Positions 7,968 to 17,224 are shown, counted from the first letter of the stretch. The stretch: DNA of 64,000 nucleotides from Rhodovibrionaceae bacterium (GCA_028279885.1 JANQMX010000004.1:31496-95495); one strand, 5' to 3'. A program made the numbers and translations. Notes: a model not told the origin generated them from the letters alone.

Positions 7968-8600
7968 ATGCTGAGACATGCTGATGTGTGGCGGGCAATC
8001 GACCAGTTGGCGGCGAAGTATGGCTTCTCGCCCTCCGGTCTGGCGCGCCGAGCCGGGCTCGACCCAACCACGTTCAATAAAAGCAAGCGGGTCACCAGCG
8101 AGGGCAAGCAGCGCTGGCCCAGTACCGAGTCAGTGGCCAAGATTCTCTCCGCGACCGGCGCCTCCCTTGCGGAGTTCGTCAGCCTGATCGGCGAAGAGAA
8201 CGCCAGCGCCCTCGCCCAGCGCATTCCCGTCATCAGCTACGGGCAAGCCGGACATAATGGCTTTTTCGACGAGACCGGCTATCCCACCGGCTCCGGCTGG
8301 GACGAGGTGCTGTTTCCCCAGATCGGCGATCCCAACGCCTTCGCCTTGGAGATCAGCGGCGACGACATGCAGCCGGTCTATCGCGACGGCGATACCATCA
8401 TCGTCTCGCCGGCCGCCAGCATCCGCCGCGGTGACCGCATCGTGGTCAAGACCCTGGAAGGCGAGGTCATGGCCAAGCAGCTGAGGCGGATGACGGCGCG
8501 GCGGGTCGAGCTCGTCTCGCTCAATCCCGCCGAGGAGGAGCGCGTGCTCTCCGCCGGTGAAGTCGCCTGGATGTCTCGCATCATCTGGGCCAGCCAGTAG
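7968..8600 (+). CDS. LexA-like HTH regulator with S24 domain, Ser nucleophile replaced
   Basis: A 210-residue regulator. Residues 5-70 form an XRE-like DNA-binding region (KYGFSPSGLARRAGLDPTTF), and residues 85-205 an S24/LexA C-terminal domain with ALEISGDDMQPVYRDGDTII and EVMAKQLRRM. In LexA and phage repressors the first motif reads GDSM, with Ser as the nucleophile and a later Lys as the base. Here residue 133 is Asp and the Lys (about 170) is kept, so self-cleavage as usually understood should be lost. Dimerisation may remain. Two palindromes lie upstream. The gene stands alone. Confidence 0.88.
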   Translation: MLRHADVWRAIDQLAAKYGFSPSGLARRAGLDPTTFNKSKRVTSEGKQRWPSTESVAKILSATGASLAEFVSLIGEENASALAQRIPVISYGQAGHNGFFDETGYPTGSGWDEVLFPQIGDPNAFALEISGDDMQPVYRDGDTIIVSPAASIRRGDRIVVKTLEGEVMAKQLRRMTARRVELVSLNPAEEERVLSAGEVAWMSRIIWASQ

Positions 8601-8668
8601 GACAGCACGAAACGGCGGCCTGCCTGCTGCAACTCTGCCATGCAGGCGACAGGGCGACCAATCGACGC

Positions 8669-8707
8669 GGCGCCAACCAATAGAGGGGTTGGCCAAGGCC
8701 TGGCGCC
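8669..8707. repeat. Hairpin after the S24-type regulator
   Basis: GGCGCCA and TGGCGCC form a perfect 7-bp outer stem, with CCAACC/GGTTGG able to pair inside. It sits about 70 bp after the regulator stop in the 246-bp gap before the aminotransferase gene. It may stabilise or terminate the transcript, though there is no T run. The rest of the gap shows no feature I can support. Confidence 0.3.
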
Positions 8708-8846
8708 CCAATCTTGCCTGGAAGTGAGCTGATTCTGACAGCTGTCCACACGCGCCGTCGCCCGTCAGCCGAAAGGCGGGTTTGCGCCCTCTGGGTGAAC
8801 GGCTATCCTTTTTCGAGAGACTTCGCCAAACCCTGGGGAGAGGCTG

Positions 8847-9683
8847 ATGCAGGCGTGGCACTACGTTGACGGCCAGTGGCTGGAGGGCAACCCGATGCTG
8901 ATGGGTCCGATGACCCATGGCTTCTGGATGGCCTCGACCGTATTCGACGGCGCCCGAGCCTTTGAAGGCGTCGCGCCGGACATCGATCTGCACTGCCAGC
9001 GGCTGGTCGACTCAGCCAAGGTGATGGGCCTCGACCCATTGCTCAGCGCCGGCGAGATGCAGGAATTGGTGGAGGACGGCCGCGCCCGGTTTGACAACCA
9101 TGCCGAACTCTACATTCGCCCGATGTTCTGGGCCGAGGGCGGCTTCGTTGCCGCCGACCCGCAGACCACCCGCTTCTGCCTGACCTTGCATGAAGCGCCG
9201 CTGCCCAAGCCGAACGGCAGTGCCATCATGCTATCGAGCTTTGCCCGCCCGACCCGCGCCCAGGCGCCGACCGACGCAAAGGCCGCTTGCCTCTATCCCA
9301 ATTCGGGACGGGCGCTGCGCGAGGCGCAGGAGCGCGGCTTCGACAACGCCGTGGTGCTGGATGCCATGGGCCATGTCGCCGAGCTGGCCACCGCCAATCT
9401 CTGGATGGCCAAGGACGGCGAGGCCCACACGCCGATCCCCAACGGCACCTTCCTGAACGGCATCACCCGCCAGCGGGTCGCCAAGCTGCTGCGCGAGTCC
9501 GGCATTCCGGTGCATGAGCGGGTGCTAACCTACGACGACTTCCTCGAAGCCGACGAGATTTTCAGCACCGGCAACTACGGCAAGGTCATGCCGATCACCC
9601 GCATCGAACAGCGGGACATGCAGCCGGGTCCTGTCTATCGCCGCGCCCGCGAGCTCTACTGGGAGTGGGCGCACGCCGCTTAA
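8847..9683 (+). CDS. Class IV aminotransferase, branched-chain type
   Basis: A 278-residue PLP enzyme that in this family converts branched-chain 2-oxo acids to valine, leucine and isoleucine with glutamate. The start YVDGQWLEG and the region GFWMASTVFDGARAFEG are typical. The PLP lysine is K145 in TDAKAACLYPNSGRAL. The segment VVLDAMGHVAELATANLWM and the motif NGTFLNGITRQRVAKLL close the cofactor site. It is about 30 residues shorter than E. coli IlvE and belongs to an alphaproteobacterial branch annotated as branched-chain aminotransferase; substrate range is not proven, so no symbol is given. GGAGAGG precedes the ATG. Confidence 0.88.
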   Translation: MQAWHYVDGQWLEGNPMLMGPMTHGFWMASTVFDGARAFEGVAPDIDLHCQRLVDSAKVMGLDPLLSAGEMQELVEDGRARFDNHAELYIRPMFWAEGGFVAADPQTTRFCLTLHEAPLPKPNGSAIMLSSFARPTRAQAPTDAKAACLYPNSGRALREAQERGFDNAVVLDAMGHVAELATANLWMAKDGEAHTPIPNGTFLNGITRQRVAKLLRESGIPVHERVLTYDDFLEADEIFSTGNYGKVMPITRIEQRDMQPGPVYRRARELYWEWAHAA

Positions 9684-9697
9684 CTGCGGCCGACGCC

Positions 9698-11305
9698 TCA
9701 GGCGCTGGCGGCAGGCGTCTCGCTGCGGGCGAGCCCCTCGCGGATCAGCGCCTCGCTTTCCCTGAGGCCATAGAGCGCGACGAAAGAGCCGAAGCGCGGC
9801 CCCTGACTCTGTCCGAACAGCACCTCGTAGAGCGCGCGGAACCAGTCTCGCAGGTTCTCGAAGCCGGCGTCCTTGCCGGCGGCGTAGACCTCGTTCTGGA
9901 TGGTCTCCGCATCGGCATCCTCAGGCAGAGCGGCAAAGCGCTGCAGCAGGTCCTGCATCGCCCCCTGCTCCCGCGCGTCGGCTGCGCGGTAGCGCTTTTG
10001 CGGCTTGACGAAGTCGCGGTAGTAGTTGATCGCGTAGTCGACAAGTTTGGCCAGGATGGGGTCGTTCTCCGGCGTCGCGGCCGGATCGTAGCGGCTGATG
10101 AAGCCCCACATGACGTCGGCGTCCGAGGCGTTGGCTGCACTCGCCAGGTTGAGCAGCAGGCTGAAGCTCAAGCCCGTTTCGCGTGCGGGCGGTGCGCCGT
10201 CGTGAATGTGCCAGACCGGACTCTCCAGCTTGCGCGGCGGCTCCTCCTCGCCGTACTTGCCGAGAAAAGTCAGGTAGTCGTCGACGGCGCGCGGAATGAC
10301 GTCGAAGTAGAGCCGCTTGGCGCTGCGCGGCTTCTGGAACATGAAGAGCGACAGGCTCTCCGGCGGCGCGTAGGTCAGCCACTCCTCGACCGAGAGGCCG
10401 TTGCCCTTGGACTTGGAGATCTTCTGCCCCTCCTCGTCGAGGAAGAGTTCGTAGTTGAAACCCTCCGGCGGTCGGCCGCCGAGAATGCGGCAAACCTTGC
10501 TGCCCAGGGTGACCGAGTCGATCAGATCCTTGCCCGACATCTCATAGTCCACGTCGAGCGCGTACCAGCGCATGGCCCAGTCCACCTTCCACTGCAGCTT
10601 GCAGTGCCCGCCGGTCACCGGCAGCTCGGTCTTGGTGCCGTCCTCGTCCTCGAAGACGACGGTGCCCGCGTCCTCGTCGCGCTCCAGCATCGGCACCTGC
10701 AGCACCTTGCCGGACTTGGGGCTGATCGGCAGGAAGGGGCTGTAGGTCGCCTGCCGCTCGGCCCCCAAGGTGGGCAGGATGACCTTCATGACCTCGTCGT
10801 AGTGCCGCAGCACCTGCAGCAAGGCCGCATCGAAGCGGCCGGAACGGTAACACTCCGTCGAGGACTGGAACTCATAGTCGAAGCCGAAGGCGTCGAGGAA
10901 GGCCATCAGCCGCGCGTTGTTGTGCGCTCCGAAGGAGCTGTACTCGTTGCTGAAAGGATCCGGGATGTCGGTCAGCGGCTTGCCGAGATGCTGGGCGATC
11001 ATCTCCTTGTTCGGGATGTTGTCCGGCACCTTGCGCAGGCCATCCATATCATCGGAGAAGCAATAGAGCTTGGTCGGCACGTCGGAGAGGCGCTGAAAGG
11101 CCTGACGCACGCAGGTGGTGCGCACCACCTCGCCGAAGGTGCCGATGTGCGGCAGTCCCGAGGGGCCGTAGCCGGTCTCAAAGAGCACATAGCCCTTATC
11201 CGGCGTCTTGCCGCCAAGGCGCTTGACCACCTTGCGGGCTTCCTCGAAGGGCCAAGCCTTGGCCGCGGCGGCCAGTTCGCGCTCGCTCGTCATATCCGGC
11301 TGCAT
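9698..11305 (-). CDS. lysK: Lysine--tRNA ligase, class I
   Basis: Charges tRNA-Lys with lysine. This is the archaeal-type class I enzyme, unrelated to the class II LysS of E. coli; class I occurs in many alphaproteobacteria. The Rossmann signature HIGH appears as [13 protein letters not shown] near residue 50 and KMSKS as [11 protein letters not shown] near 290. The 535-residue length is normal. A start at M5 (11293) is possible and would remove four residues. It converges with the aminotransferase gene, leaving 14 bp between stops. Confidence 0.95.
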   Translation of the reverse strand: MQPDMTSERELAAAAKAWPFEEARKVVKRLGGKTPDKGYVLFETGYGPSGLPHIGTFGEVVRTTCVRQAFQRLSDVPTKLYCFSDDMDGLRKVPDNIPNKEMIAQHLGKPLTDIPDPFSNEYSSFGAHNNARLMAFLDAFGFDYEFQSSTECYRSGRFDAALLQVLRHYDEVMKVILPTLGAERQATYSPFLPISPKSGKVLQVPMLERDEDAGTVVFEDEDGTKTELPVTGGHCKLQWKVDWAMRWYALDVDYEMSGKDLIDSVTLGSKVCRILGGRPPEGFNYELFLDEEGQKISKSKGNGLSVEEWLTYAPPESLSLFMFQKPRSAKRLYFDVIPRAVDDYLTFLGKYGEEEPPRKLESPVWHIHDGAPPARETGLSFSLLLNLASAANASDADVMWGFISRYDPAATPENDPILAKLVDYAINYYRDFVKPQKRYRAADAREQGAMQDLLQRFAALPEDADAETIQNEVYAAGKDAGFENLRDWFRALYEVLFGQSQGPRFGSFVALYGLRESEALIREGLARSETPAASA

Positions 11306-11378
11306 CCGGTCGTTTGCGTTGAAGTGCGCGGACCCTAGGCAGACCGCCCTTGCCCGTCAATCGAGCTTGAGCGCGGCG

Positions 11379-11852
11379 TTAGTTGCGCCGCTTGCGGGAG
11401 GACCGGAAGAGATCGCGGAAGAACCCGTGTTCCTTGGCCATGCTGAGGAACGCCGCCTTCTGCTCCTGATCGAGAGCGCTGACAAAGGCATGCATGTCGC
11501 GCGAAACCTCGACCCAGAGGAGATTGCGTTCGCTGCTCATTTCGTTGAGCAGGCGCTGCGTTTCCGCCTCGGCGAAGCTCTCCTCGGCGAGCAGGTCCAC
11601 CAAGGCCTGACGCTGCGGTGATGGCGCCGCATCGCGCCGCGCCTGCCGCCGTTCCGCAACACCGTCGATCACGTTCCGCAGCAATTGCTGTTGATCGGCG
11701 GTGAGATCGAGCTCCTCGCTTAGGCGTTCGACGCCGCGCTCCGCGCCGCGACCGAAGCGGTCGCCTTGCCACTCGTAGAGCAGGCCACCCACGATGGCGA
11801 CATTGAGAACCAGGGAGATGGCCAGGAGGATCCAGGGAAGACGGGCGCGCAT
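11379..11852 (-). CDS. Periplasmic heavy-metal-sensor/Spy-like membrane-anchored protein
   Basis: Third gene of the sigma/anti-sigma operon. About 157 residues from the ATG at 11852, chosen for the AGGTGG ribosome-binding site just upstream; a GTG directly after the anti-sigma stop would add three residues. One N-terminal membrane anchor (LPWILLAISLVLNVAIVGGL) is followed by a helical periplasmic domain with EELDLTADQQQLLRNVIDGV and a helix ending near DQEQKAAFLSMAKEH, as in CpxP/Spy/CnrX-like folds. It may tune the anti-sigma factor in response to metal or envelope stress; the signal is not known. Confidence 0.82.
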   Translation of the reverse strand: MRARLPWILLAISLVLNVAIVGGLLYEWQGDRFGRGAERGVERLSEELDLTADQQQLLRNVIDGVAERRQARRDAAPSPQRQALVDLLAEESFAEAETQRLLNEMSSERNLLWVEVSRDMHAFVSALDQEQKAAFLSMAKEHGFFRDLFRSSRKRRN

Positions 11853-11861
11853 CAAAACCAC

Positions 11862-12365
11862 CTACAGCAGAGCATCGTCGATTGTGTCGAAATCGCTCGA
11901 CAGGCTCGCTGTGGTCGACCCCTCAGCGAGAGCGGCTCCACCGCTGCGCCCGATCTCGAAGCCGCTGGCCGCGACCACCAGCATCACCACCGCCACAGCA
12001 GCCCACTGGAGACCGGCGCCGGCAAAGAAGCCGCCCAGCCCGGACAGCCAGCCGCCGCCCGGCTTCCGGGTCGGCTCGGCCCGCGGGCGAACGATGTCCT
12101 GCGCGCGGGTCAGCACCGCTTGCGGTACCGCCTCAGCCTCCACCGGGCTGCGCAGCGCTTGCAGCAGCGCGGGCGCCTCGGGGTCGGCGGTGAGCCATGC
12201 CTCGACCTCTCGCCTTTCGTCTTCTCCGGCGCGGCCCTCCAAGAAGGCGGCCAGCGTCAGCGGATTCGGCCGAGCGAGCGAACCGTTCAGCGCCATCTCG
12301 CCCTGGCTCATTTCATCCTTGGCCCGGCGCCAGACGGCAGCATCGTCATCCCTTCTTTCAACCAT
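11862..12365 (-). CDS. Putative anti-sigma factor (single-pass membrane protein)
   Basis: A 167-residue protein encoded between an ECF sigma factor and a periplasmic sensor. The cytoplasmic part has LTLAAFLEGRAGEDERREVEAW, the pattern seen in the sigma-binding helices of anti-sigma factors, but the zinc motif HxxxCxxC is absent. One membrane segment lies at about residues 119-137 (LQWAAVAVVMLVVAASGF), leaving a short periplasmic tail. Its assignment rests on this layout and on the operon order. It would hold the sigma factor inactive at the membrane until the sensor signals. Confidence 0.78.
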   Translation of the reverse strand: MVERRDDDAAVWRRAKDEMSQGEMALNGSLARPNPLTLAAFLEGRAGEDERREVEAWLTADPEAPALLQALRSPVEAEAVPQAVLTRAQDIVRPRAEPTRKPGGGWLSGLGGFFAGAGLQWAAVAVVMLVVAASGFEIGRSGGAALAEGSTTASLSSDFDTIDDALL

Positions 12366-12420
12366 CGTTACACCTCGATCTCTCTTACGCAGCGCCCTTC
12401 AACCCTATCCCTCTAAACCT

Positions 12421-12963
12421 TCACTCCAGTTCCTTCTGGAAATGGCTGCGCAGCTTGGTTAACGCCTTGTGATGCATGGAGCGCACCGTTTGCGGATCGA
12501 CGCCCAGCAGTTCGGCAGCCTCCGCCACCTCCATCTCCTTATCGTACAGCAAGGTCATCACCGCCGACTGCCGCGCGGACAGCAGCCCCTCGGGGATCTT
12601 GGGGGCGATCACAGGCTCCGACTCGACCGACAGGGCAATCTCCGGCACCTCCTCGATGGAGCGCTGGCCGGCGCGCTGCTTGCGCAGGTGATCGATGGAC
12701 GTCGTCGTGGCGATCACCGTCAGCCAAGTCGTGACCTTGGCCCGCGCCGGATCATAGCTGCGCAGCAGCTTGAAATCGTTGCGGCAGAGCTTGAGGAAAA
12801 CCTCCTGGACCACGTCCTCGACATCGTCGCTGCGCCCGGCCGGCACCAGTTGCCCGCGCACGGCGCCGAAGATCACGCCTGCGTGCCCTTGCACGAAGCG
12901 ATCCCAAGCTCCCTTTTCTCCCGCGAGGAGTTTGCGCCAGTCTTCCGGTCGGTCCATGGTCAC
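12421..12963 (-). CDS. ECF-type RNA polymerase sigma factor
   Basis: A 180-residue extracytoplasmic-function sigma factor. Region 2 includes VEDVVQEVFLKLCRN and the DNA-melting stretch VTTWLTVIATTTSIDHLRKQ; region 4 has MEVAEAAELLGVDPQTVRSM followed by HHKALTKLRSH. It heads an operon with the anti-sigma gene 55 bp downstream and the periplasmic sensor. ECF factors normally activate their own operon, so a matching promoter is expected in 12964-12988, a gap of only 25 bp shared with the divergent helicase; I could not assign -35/-10 motifs there. Confidence 0.93.
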   Translation of the reverse strand: MTMDRPEDWRKLLAGEKGAWDRFVQGHAGVIFGAVRGQLVPAGRSDDVEDVVQEVFLKLCRNDFKLLRSYDPARAKVTTWLTVIATTTSIDHLRKQRAGQRSIEEVPEIALSVESEPVIAPKIPEGLLSARQSAVMTLLYDKEMEVAEAAELLGVDPQTVRSMHHKALTKLRSHFQKELE

Positions 12964-12988
12964 CCGCCCTTACAACATACTACGCGGC

Positions 12989-15745
12989 ATGTCGCCCTCT
13001 TCTCCCCAGACCAATGACATTTCCCACGCGCCCGTGCTGATCGCGCGGCAGACGGCGGCTTACTGGGACACCGGCATCGCCGAAGGGCGCGAGCTGCCCG
13101 CCGTTGAGGCCGAGCGCCTGGCGCGGGAGACGCCGCCCCTGCTCTGCCACCTGCCGAGCGTGCGCCGCCGGCTGGACCGGGAAAACCTGGCCGGGCTCGA
13201 CCTTCTCGAGCTCTACGCCTTAGTGCGCCCGGCCGCGTTTTGCACGCCGACACCGCGCGGACTGGCCGAAGCATTGGCTCTGCCCAAGCCGGTGACCCTG
13301 GCCGAGCAAGCCACGGCGCTGCGCCAGGCCGCCGGCCTCCTGCTGCGCGAATGCGCCGCCGCCGGCGACTGGCAGACGCTCGCCCTGCTGCCCGCCTTGG
13401 CGCGCAGCGGCTGGCTCTGGGGCCCCTTTCTCCTCGCCTTGTTCCGCGGCCAGGCAGAGCCGGCCGCGCTGCCCGGCGCCGGCCTGGACATTTGGCGCGG
13501 CCTCTCCGAGTGGAGCGATCCCGGCAACGAAGATCCGCCGGGCTCGCAGCCCGTCGACCCGCAGGAGGCGCGCTGGCGGCTCAGCCAGCTGCTCGGCCAG
13601 AACTCAGAGGCGCGGCCGCAGCAGGCCGACTACGCCAGCGCCTTGACCGCCGCCTTCGAACCGCGGGAGGTCGAAGGGGAGCCGCACATCGTCCTGGCCG
13701 AGGCCGGCACCGGGGTCGGCAAAACCCTGGGCTACATCGCGCCGGCCAGCCTCTGGTCCGAGCGCAACGGCGCCCCGGTCTGGATCTCGACCTATACCCG
13801 CAACCTGCAGCGCCAAGTCGACGGCGAGCTGCGCCGCCTATTCCCCGAGCCCAAGGAACGCGCCCGACGCGCGGTGTTGCGCAAAGGCCGCGAGAACTAC
13901 CTCTGCCTGCTGAACTACGAGGAGGCCGCACGCAGCAGCGGTCTCCTGCCCCAGGACAATCTCGCGATGGCGCTTCTGGCCCGCTGGGCGGCGAACACGC
14001 GCGACGGCGACATGGTGGGCGGCGACTTCCCCGGCTGGCTTCCGGACCTGATCGGCCGCGCCCGCGCCGGGCGCCTGACCGACCGGCGCGGCGAGTGCAT
14101 CTACGCCGCCTGCCCGCACTATCGGAAGTGCTTCGTCGAGCGCTCCGTGCGCCGCGCCCGCCATGCCGACCTTGTCATCGCCAACCACGCCCTGGTCATG
14201 ATCCAGGCGGCCCTCGGCGGCGACGAAGGCGCCCTGCCCCTGCGCTATGTCTTCGACGAGGCACACCATCTCTTCGAGGCCGCCGACAGCGCCTTCGCCG
14301 CCCACCTGAGCGGCCTTGAAACCCAAGAGCTGCGGCGCTGGCTGCTCGGCGCCGAGACCGCGCGCAGCGAAAGCCGGATGCGCGGCCTGCGCCGGCGCCT
14401 CGACGACCTGGCGCTGGAAGACGAGGAGCTGGCGGAACAGCTCGAAGCGGTGCTGGAAGCCGCGACCGGCCTGCCGGGCGAAGGCTGGCGGCAGCGCCTA
14501 CGCGACCAGCCGGCCAACGCCGTCGAAGCCTTCCTGGCACTGGTCCGCCAGCAGGTCTACGCCCGTGGCAACCGCTCCGGCGACCCCTACAGCATGGAGT
14601 GCGAGGTCCGCCCCGCCGTCGAGCAGCTGCTCGAACGCGGCGATGCCCTGGCCGTCGCCTTGAAGGCCCTGCGCGAGCCGATGGAAGCCATGGCGCGGCG
14701 GCTCGCCAAGCTGCTGGCCGAACAGTCGGAGACTCTGGAAAGCGATTCCCGGCGGCGGCTCGATGCCCTGGCGCGCGGGCTGCAGCGCCGCGCTTCCATG
14801 CAGGTGCAGGCCTGGGAGGCCATGCTGGCTGGGCTGCACGGCGCGCTCGAGGAGTCCTTCGTCGAGTGGTTCGGCGTCGAGCGGTTCGATGGGCGCGAGA
14901 TCGACGTCGGCTACTACCGCCATTGGGTCGACCCGACACAGCCCTTCGCCGAAACGCTGCTCAGCCAATGCCACGGCGCGGCGATCACCTCGGCCACCCT
15001 GACCAACCGCTCGAGCCAAGGCGAGACCGACTGGGACTGGGCGGAGGCGCGCAGCGGCACCCGGCACCTGCCGGTGCCGGCGACCCGGCTGCAGGTTGCC
15101 TCCCCCTTCGACTACGGCACCCAGACCCGCGCCTTCATCGTCACCGACGTGCGCAAAGACGACCTCGACGCCGTCGCCGGCGCCCTCCGAGCACTGTTTC
15201 TCGCCTCAGGCGGCGGGGCGCTCGGCCTCTTCACAGCCATCTCCCGCCTGCGCGGCGTGCATCAGCGGCTCCGCGCGCCCTTGGAACAGGCGGGGCTAGA
15301 CCTGCTGGCCCAGCACGTCGACGGAATGGACGTCGGCACCCTGGTCGACATCTTCCGCAGCGAGGTCGACTCCTGCCTGCTGGGCACCGATGCGGTGCGC
15401 GACGGGGTCGACGTACCGGGCCGCTCGCTCAGGCTGATCGTCTTCGACCGGGTGCCCTGGCCGCGCCCGGACCTGCGCCACAAGGCGCGCCGCGCGGCCT
15501 TCGGCGGCCGCGACTACGACGACCGCCTGACCCGGCAGAAGCTGCGCCAGGCCTTCGGCCGCCTGATCCGGCGGGCCGACGACCAGGGCGTCTTCGTCCT
15601 GCTCGACCCCATGATGCCGAGCCGCCTCTTGAGCGCCTTTCCGCCCGAAACAAAGGTGGAGCGTCTGGGCCTGGCAGAGGTGGTGCGAGCCGCCGGCGAC
15701 TTCCTCAGCCCAAGCCGAAGTACACCAGAACGATCGACAGGGTGA
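12989..15745 (+). CDS. DinG/XPD-like ATP-dependent DNA helicase
   Basis: A 918-residue superfamily 2 helicase. Walker A is AEAGTGVGKTLGY (about 238-246) and motif II is the DEAH box in YVFDEAHHLFE (423-426). Four cysteines at about 306, 370, 375 and 381 are placed as in the iron-sulphur cluster of XPD/DinG. Motif VI is QKLRQAFGRLIRRADDQG near the end. The first 235 residues precede the motor and hold no domain I recognise. The ATG at 12989 is chosen because the upstream extension overlaps the sigma factor gene. The 3' end overlaps the convergent transporter gene by 41 bp. DinG-type enzymes unwind R-loops and damaged DNA. Confidence 0.9.
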   Translation: MSPSSPQTNDISHAPVLIARQTAAYWDTGIAEGRELPAVEAERLARETPPLLCHLPSVRRRLDRENLAGLDLLELYALVRPAAFCTPTPRGLAEALALPKPVTLAEQATALRQAAGLLLRECAAAGDWQTLALLPALARSGWLWGPFLLALFRGQAEPAALPGAGLDIWRGLSEWSDPGNEDPPGSQPVDPQEARWRLSQLLGQNSEARPQQADYASALTAAFEPREVEGEPHIVLAEAGTGVGKTLGYIAPASLWSERNGAPVWISTYTRNLQRQVDGELRRLFPEPKERARRAVLRKGRENYLCLLNYEEAARSSGLLPQDNLAMALLARWAANTRDGDMVGGDFPGWLPDLIGRARAGRLTDRRGECIYAACPHYRKCFVERSVRRARHADLVIANHALVMIQAALGGDEGALPLRYVFDEAHHLFEAADSAFAAHLSGLETQELRRWLLGAETARSESRMRGLRRRLDDLALEDEELAEQLEAVLEAATGLPGEGWRQRLRDQPANAVEAFLALVRQQVYARGNRSGDPYSMECEVRPAVEQLLERGDALAVALKALREPMEAMARRLAKLLAEQSETLESDSRRRLDALARGLQRRASMQVQAWEAMLAGLHGALEESFVEWFGVERFDGREIDVGYYRHWVDPTQPFAETLLSQCHGAAITSATLTNRSSQGETDWDWAEARSGTRHLPVPATRLQVASPFDYGTQTRAFIVTDVRKDDLDAVAGALRALFLASGGGALGLFTAISRLRGVHQRLRAPLEQAGLDLLAQHVDGMDVGTLVDIFRSEVDSCLLGTDAVRDGVDVPGRSLRLIVFDRVPWPRPDLRHKARRAAFGGRDYDDRLTRQKLRQAFGRLIRRADDQGVFVLLDPMMPSRLLSAFPPETKVERLGLAEVVRAAGDFLSPSRSTPERSTG

Positions 15746-16646
15746 CGACCGAGAGCACCGTGGAGATCATGATGGCCGCCGTCGCGCGCTGGACGTAGAC
15801 CTCGTACTGCTGCGCCAGGACGAAGACCAAGGCACCGGTCGGCAAGGCGGACAGGATGACGGTGGCCTGGGCCCAGAAACGCTCCAACTCGAAGACATGG
15901 AACGCCAGCCAATAGGCGATCAGCGGCATCAGCAACAGCTTCAGCGCCACCACGATGAGCACCTCGAAGAGATCGGCGGTGAAGGACTTGCCGACCATGA
16001 AGAGGCCGATGGCGAAAAGCGCGCAGGGCCCGGCGGAAGCGCCGAGGATCTCGCAGAAGCGCACCAGGGGCTGCGGCACCGGCAGTTCGAGCAGGCGGAC
16101 GACCACGCCCAGGACGGCCGACATGATGAGCGGGTTCTTGAGTAGGCCGACGCCAATGCGGCGGAGAATGGCGAGGACGCTGCCGCCTGCGCTGCGGTCG
16201 GCCTCCACCAGCACCACGCCGATGGCCATCATGACGACGCCGGTCGCCATGCTGCCGAGCACGGCGGGCAGCACGGCGCCGTCGCCGTAGATGACCGCCA
16301 TCAGAGGAATGCCGAGATAGCCGGTGTTGGCGAAGTTCGCCGACATGCCATTGAGCGCCAGCGCCCCCAGGCGCCCCGGAAAGAGCAGGCTGGCGATCAC
16401 GATCGCAATGCCGAAGACGGCGAAAAGCGTGGCCAGGAAGGCCAGCGCGAAGTCGACGGCCGCCCCCAGCATCGCACCATCGAAGCGGGCCAGCGATAGG
16501 AAGAAGAGCGGCGGCAGCGCGAAATAGAACACGAAGGCGTTGAGCGCCTGGCTGCTCTCCGCGCCCAGCAGACGCACGCGGCCGGCCAGGTAGCCGGCCA
16601 GCATGATACCGAAGACCGGCAACACCACGGTGACGATCGCTTGCAT
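15705..16646 (-). CDS. AEC family transporter (auxin efflux carrier-like)
   Basis: A 313-residue inner-membrane permease with about ten hydrophobic segments in two halves of five, as in the AEC/malonate-transporter family. The start MQAIVTVVLPVFGIMLAGYL at 16646 is the family start; longer readings add a polar leader without support. Conserved features are the NANTGY-like stretch SANFANTGYLGIPLMAVIYG and the C-terminal ILSALPTGALVFVLAQQYEV. Substrate is not evident; relatives move dicarboxylates or malonate. Its last 41 bp overlap the convergent helicase gene. Confidence 0.9.
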   Translation of the reverse strand: MQAIVTVVLPVFGIMLAGYLAGRVRLLGAESSQALNAFVFYFALPPLFFLSLARFDGAMLGAAVDFALAFLATLFAVFGIAIVIASLLFPGRLGALALNGMSANFANTGYLGIPLMAVIYGDGAVLPAVLGSMATGVVMMAIGVVLVEADRSAGGSVLAILRRIGVGLLKNPLIMSAVLGVVVRLLELPVPQPLVRFCEILGASAGPCALFAIGLFMVGKSFTADLFEVLIVVALKLLLMPLIAYWLAFHVFELERFWAQATVILSALPTGALVFVLAQQYEVYVQRATAAIMISTVLSVVTLSIVLVYFGLG

Positions 16647-16800
16647 GGCCGGCACTGTGATCCGGCCCCGCGCGCCTGTCGAGCCGAAATCTGGGACCTG
16701 GTCCTCGTCCCGGCGGGAAGCCTGCCACGCTTTCGCCGCTTGACGGGCGGAAGGGGCTGACAATAGTTTGCGCCGGCTCATTGAGAGGGTTACCCGCAGA

Positions 16801-17208
16801 ATGATCGACGCACAAAGCGCTCTTATCTACGTCATGGTGATTTCGTCCGCCGCCGACTCGGACATGACCGACCGCGAGTTGGAGACGATCGGCGACACGG
16901 TGAAGATGCTGCCGGTGTTCGATGGCTTCGACATGGAGAAGCTGCCGCACATCGCCCAGGAATGCGCGAGCCTGCTGCAGGACCCGGACGGTCTCGAAAA
17001 AGCCTTCGATGAGGTCTGGGAGTCCCTACCTGAGCGGTTGCGGGAGACCGCTTACGCCCTGTCCTGCGATATCGTCGCCGCCGACGGCCTGGCAACGCAG
17101 GAAGAATTGCGGCTTTTGGAGCTGCTGCGGCATCGTCTGGACGTCGGCCGCCTGGAGGCCGCGGCCATCGAACGCGGCGCCCGCGCCCGCCATATGCCCG
17201 CGGTGTAA
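16801..17208 (+). CDS. TerB-family tellurite resistance-like protein
   Basis: A 135-residue helical cytosolic protein of the TerB superfamily. The pattern ADSDMTDRELETIGDTVKML near residue 20 and the second, similar half YALSCDIVAADGLATQEELR reproduce the internal repeat and the acidic metal-binding residues of TerB. Despite the name, most members have no proven link to tellurite. The ATG at 16801 fits the family start; a start at 16768 would add 11 residues. Confidence 0.82.
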   Translation: MIDAQSALIYVMVISSAADSDMTDRELETIGDTVKMLPVFDGFDMEKLPHIAQECASLLQDPDGLEKAFDEVWESLPERLRETAYALSCDIVAADGLATQEELRLLELLRHRLDVGRLEAAAIERGARARHMPAV

Positions 17209-17224
17209 GGCTTAAGGCCGGTTT

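Noticed and set aside
13240..15798. Large alternative frames inside the helicase gene
   Set aside because: They are Arg/Pro/Ala-rich with no motif, whereas the helicase frame holds Walker A, DEAH and iron-sulphur cysteines in order.
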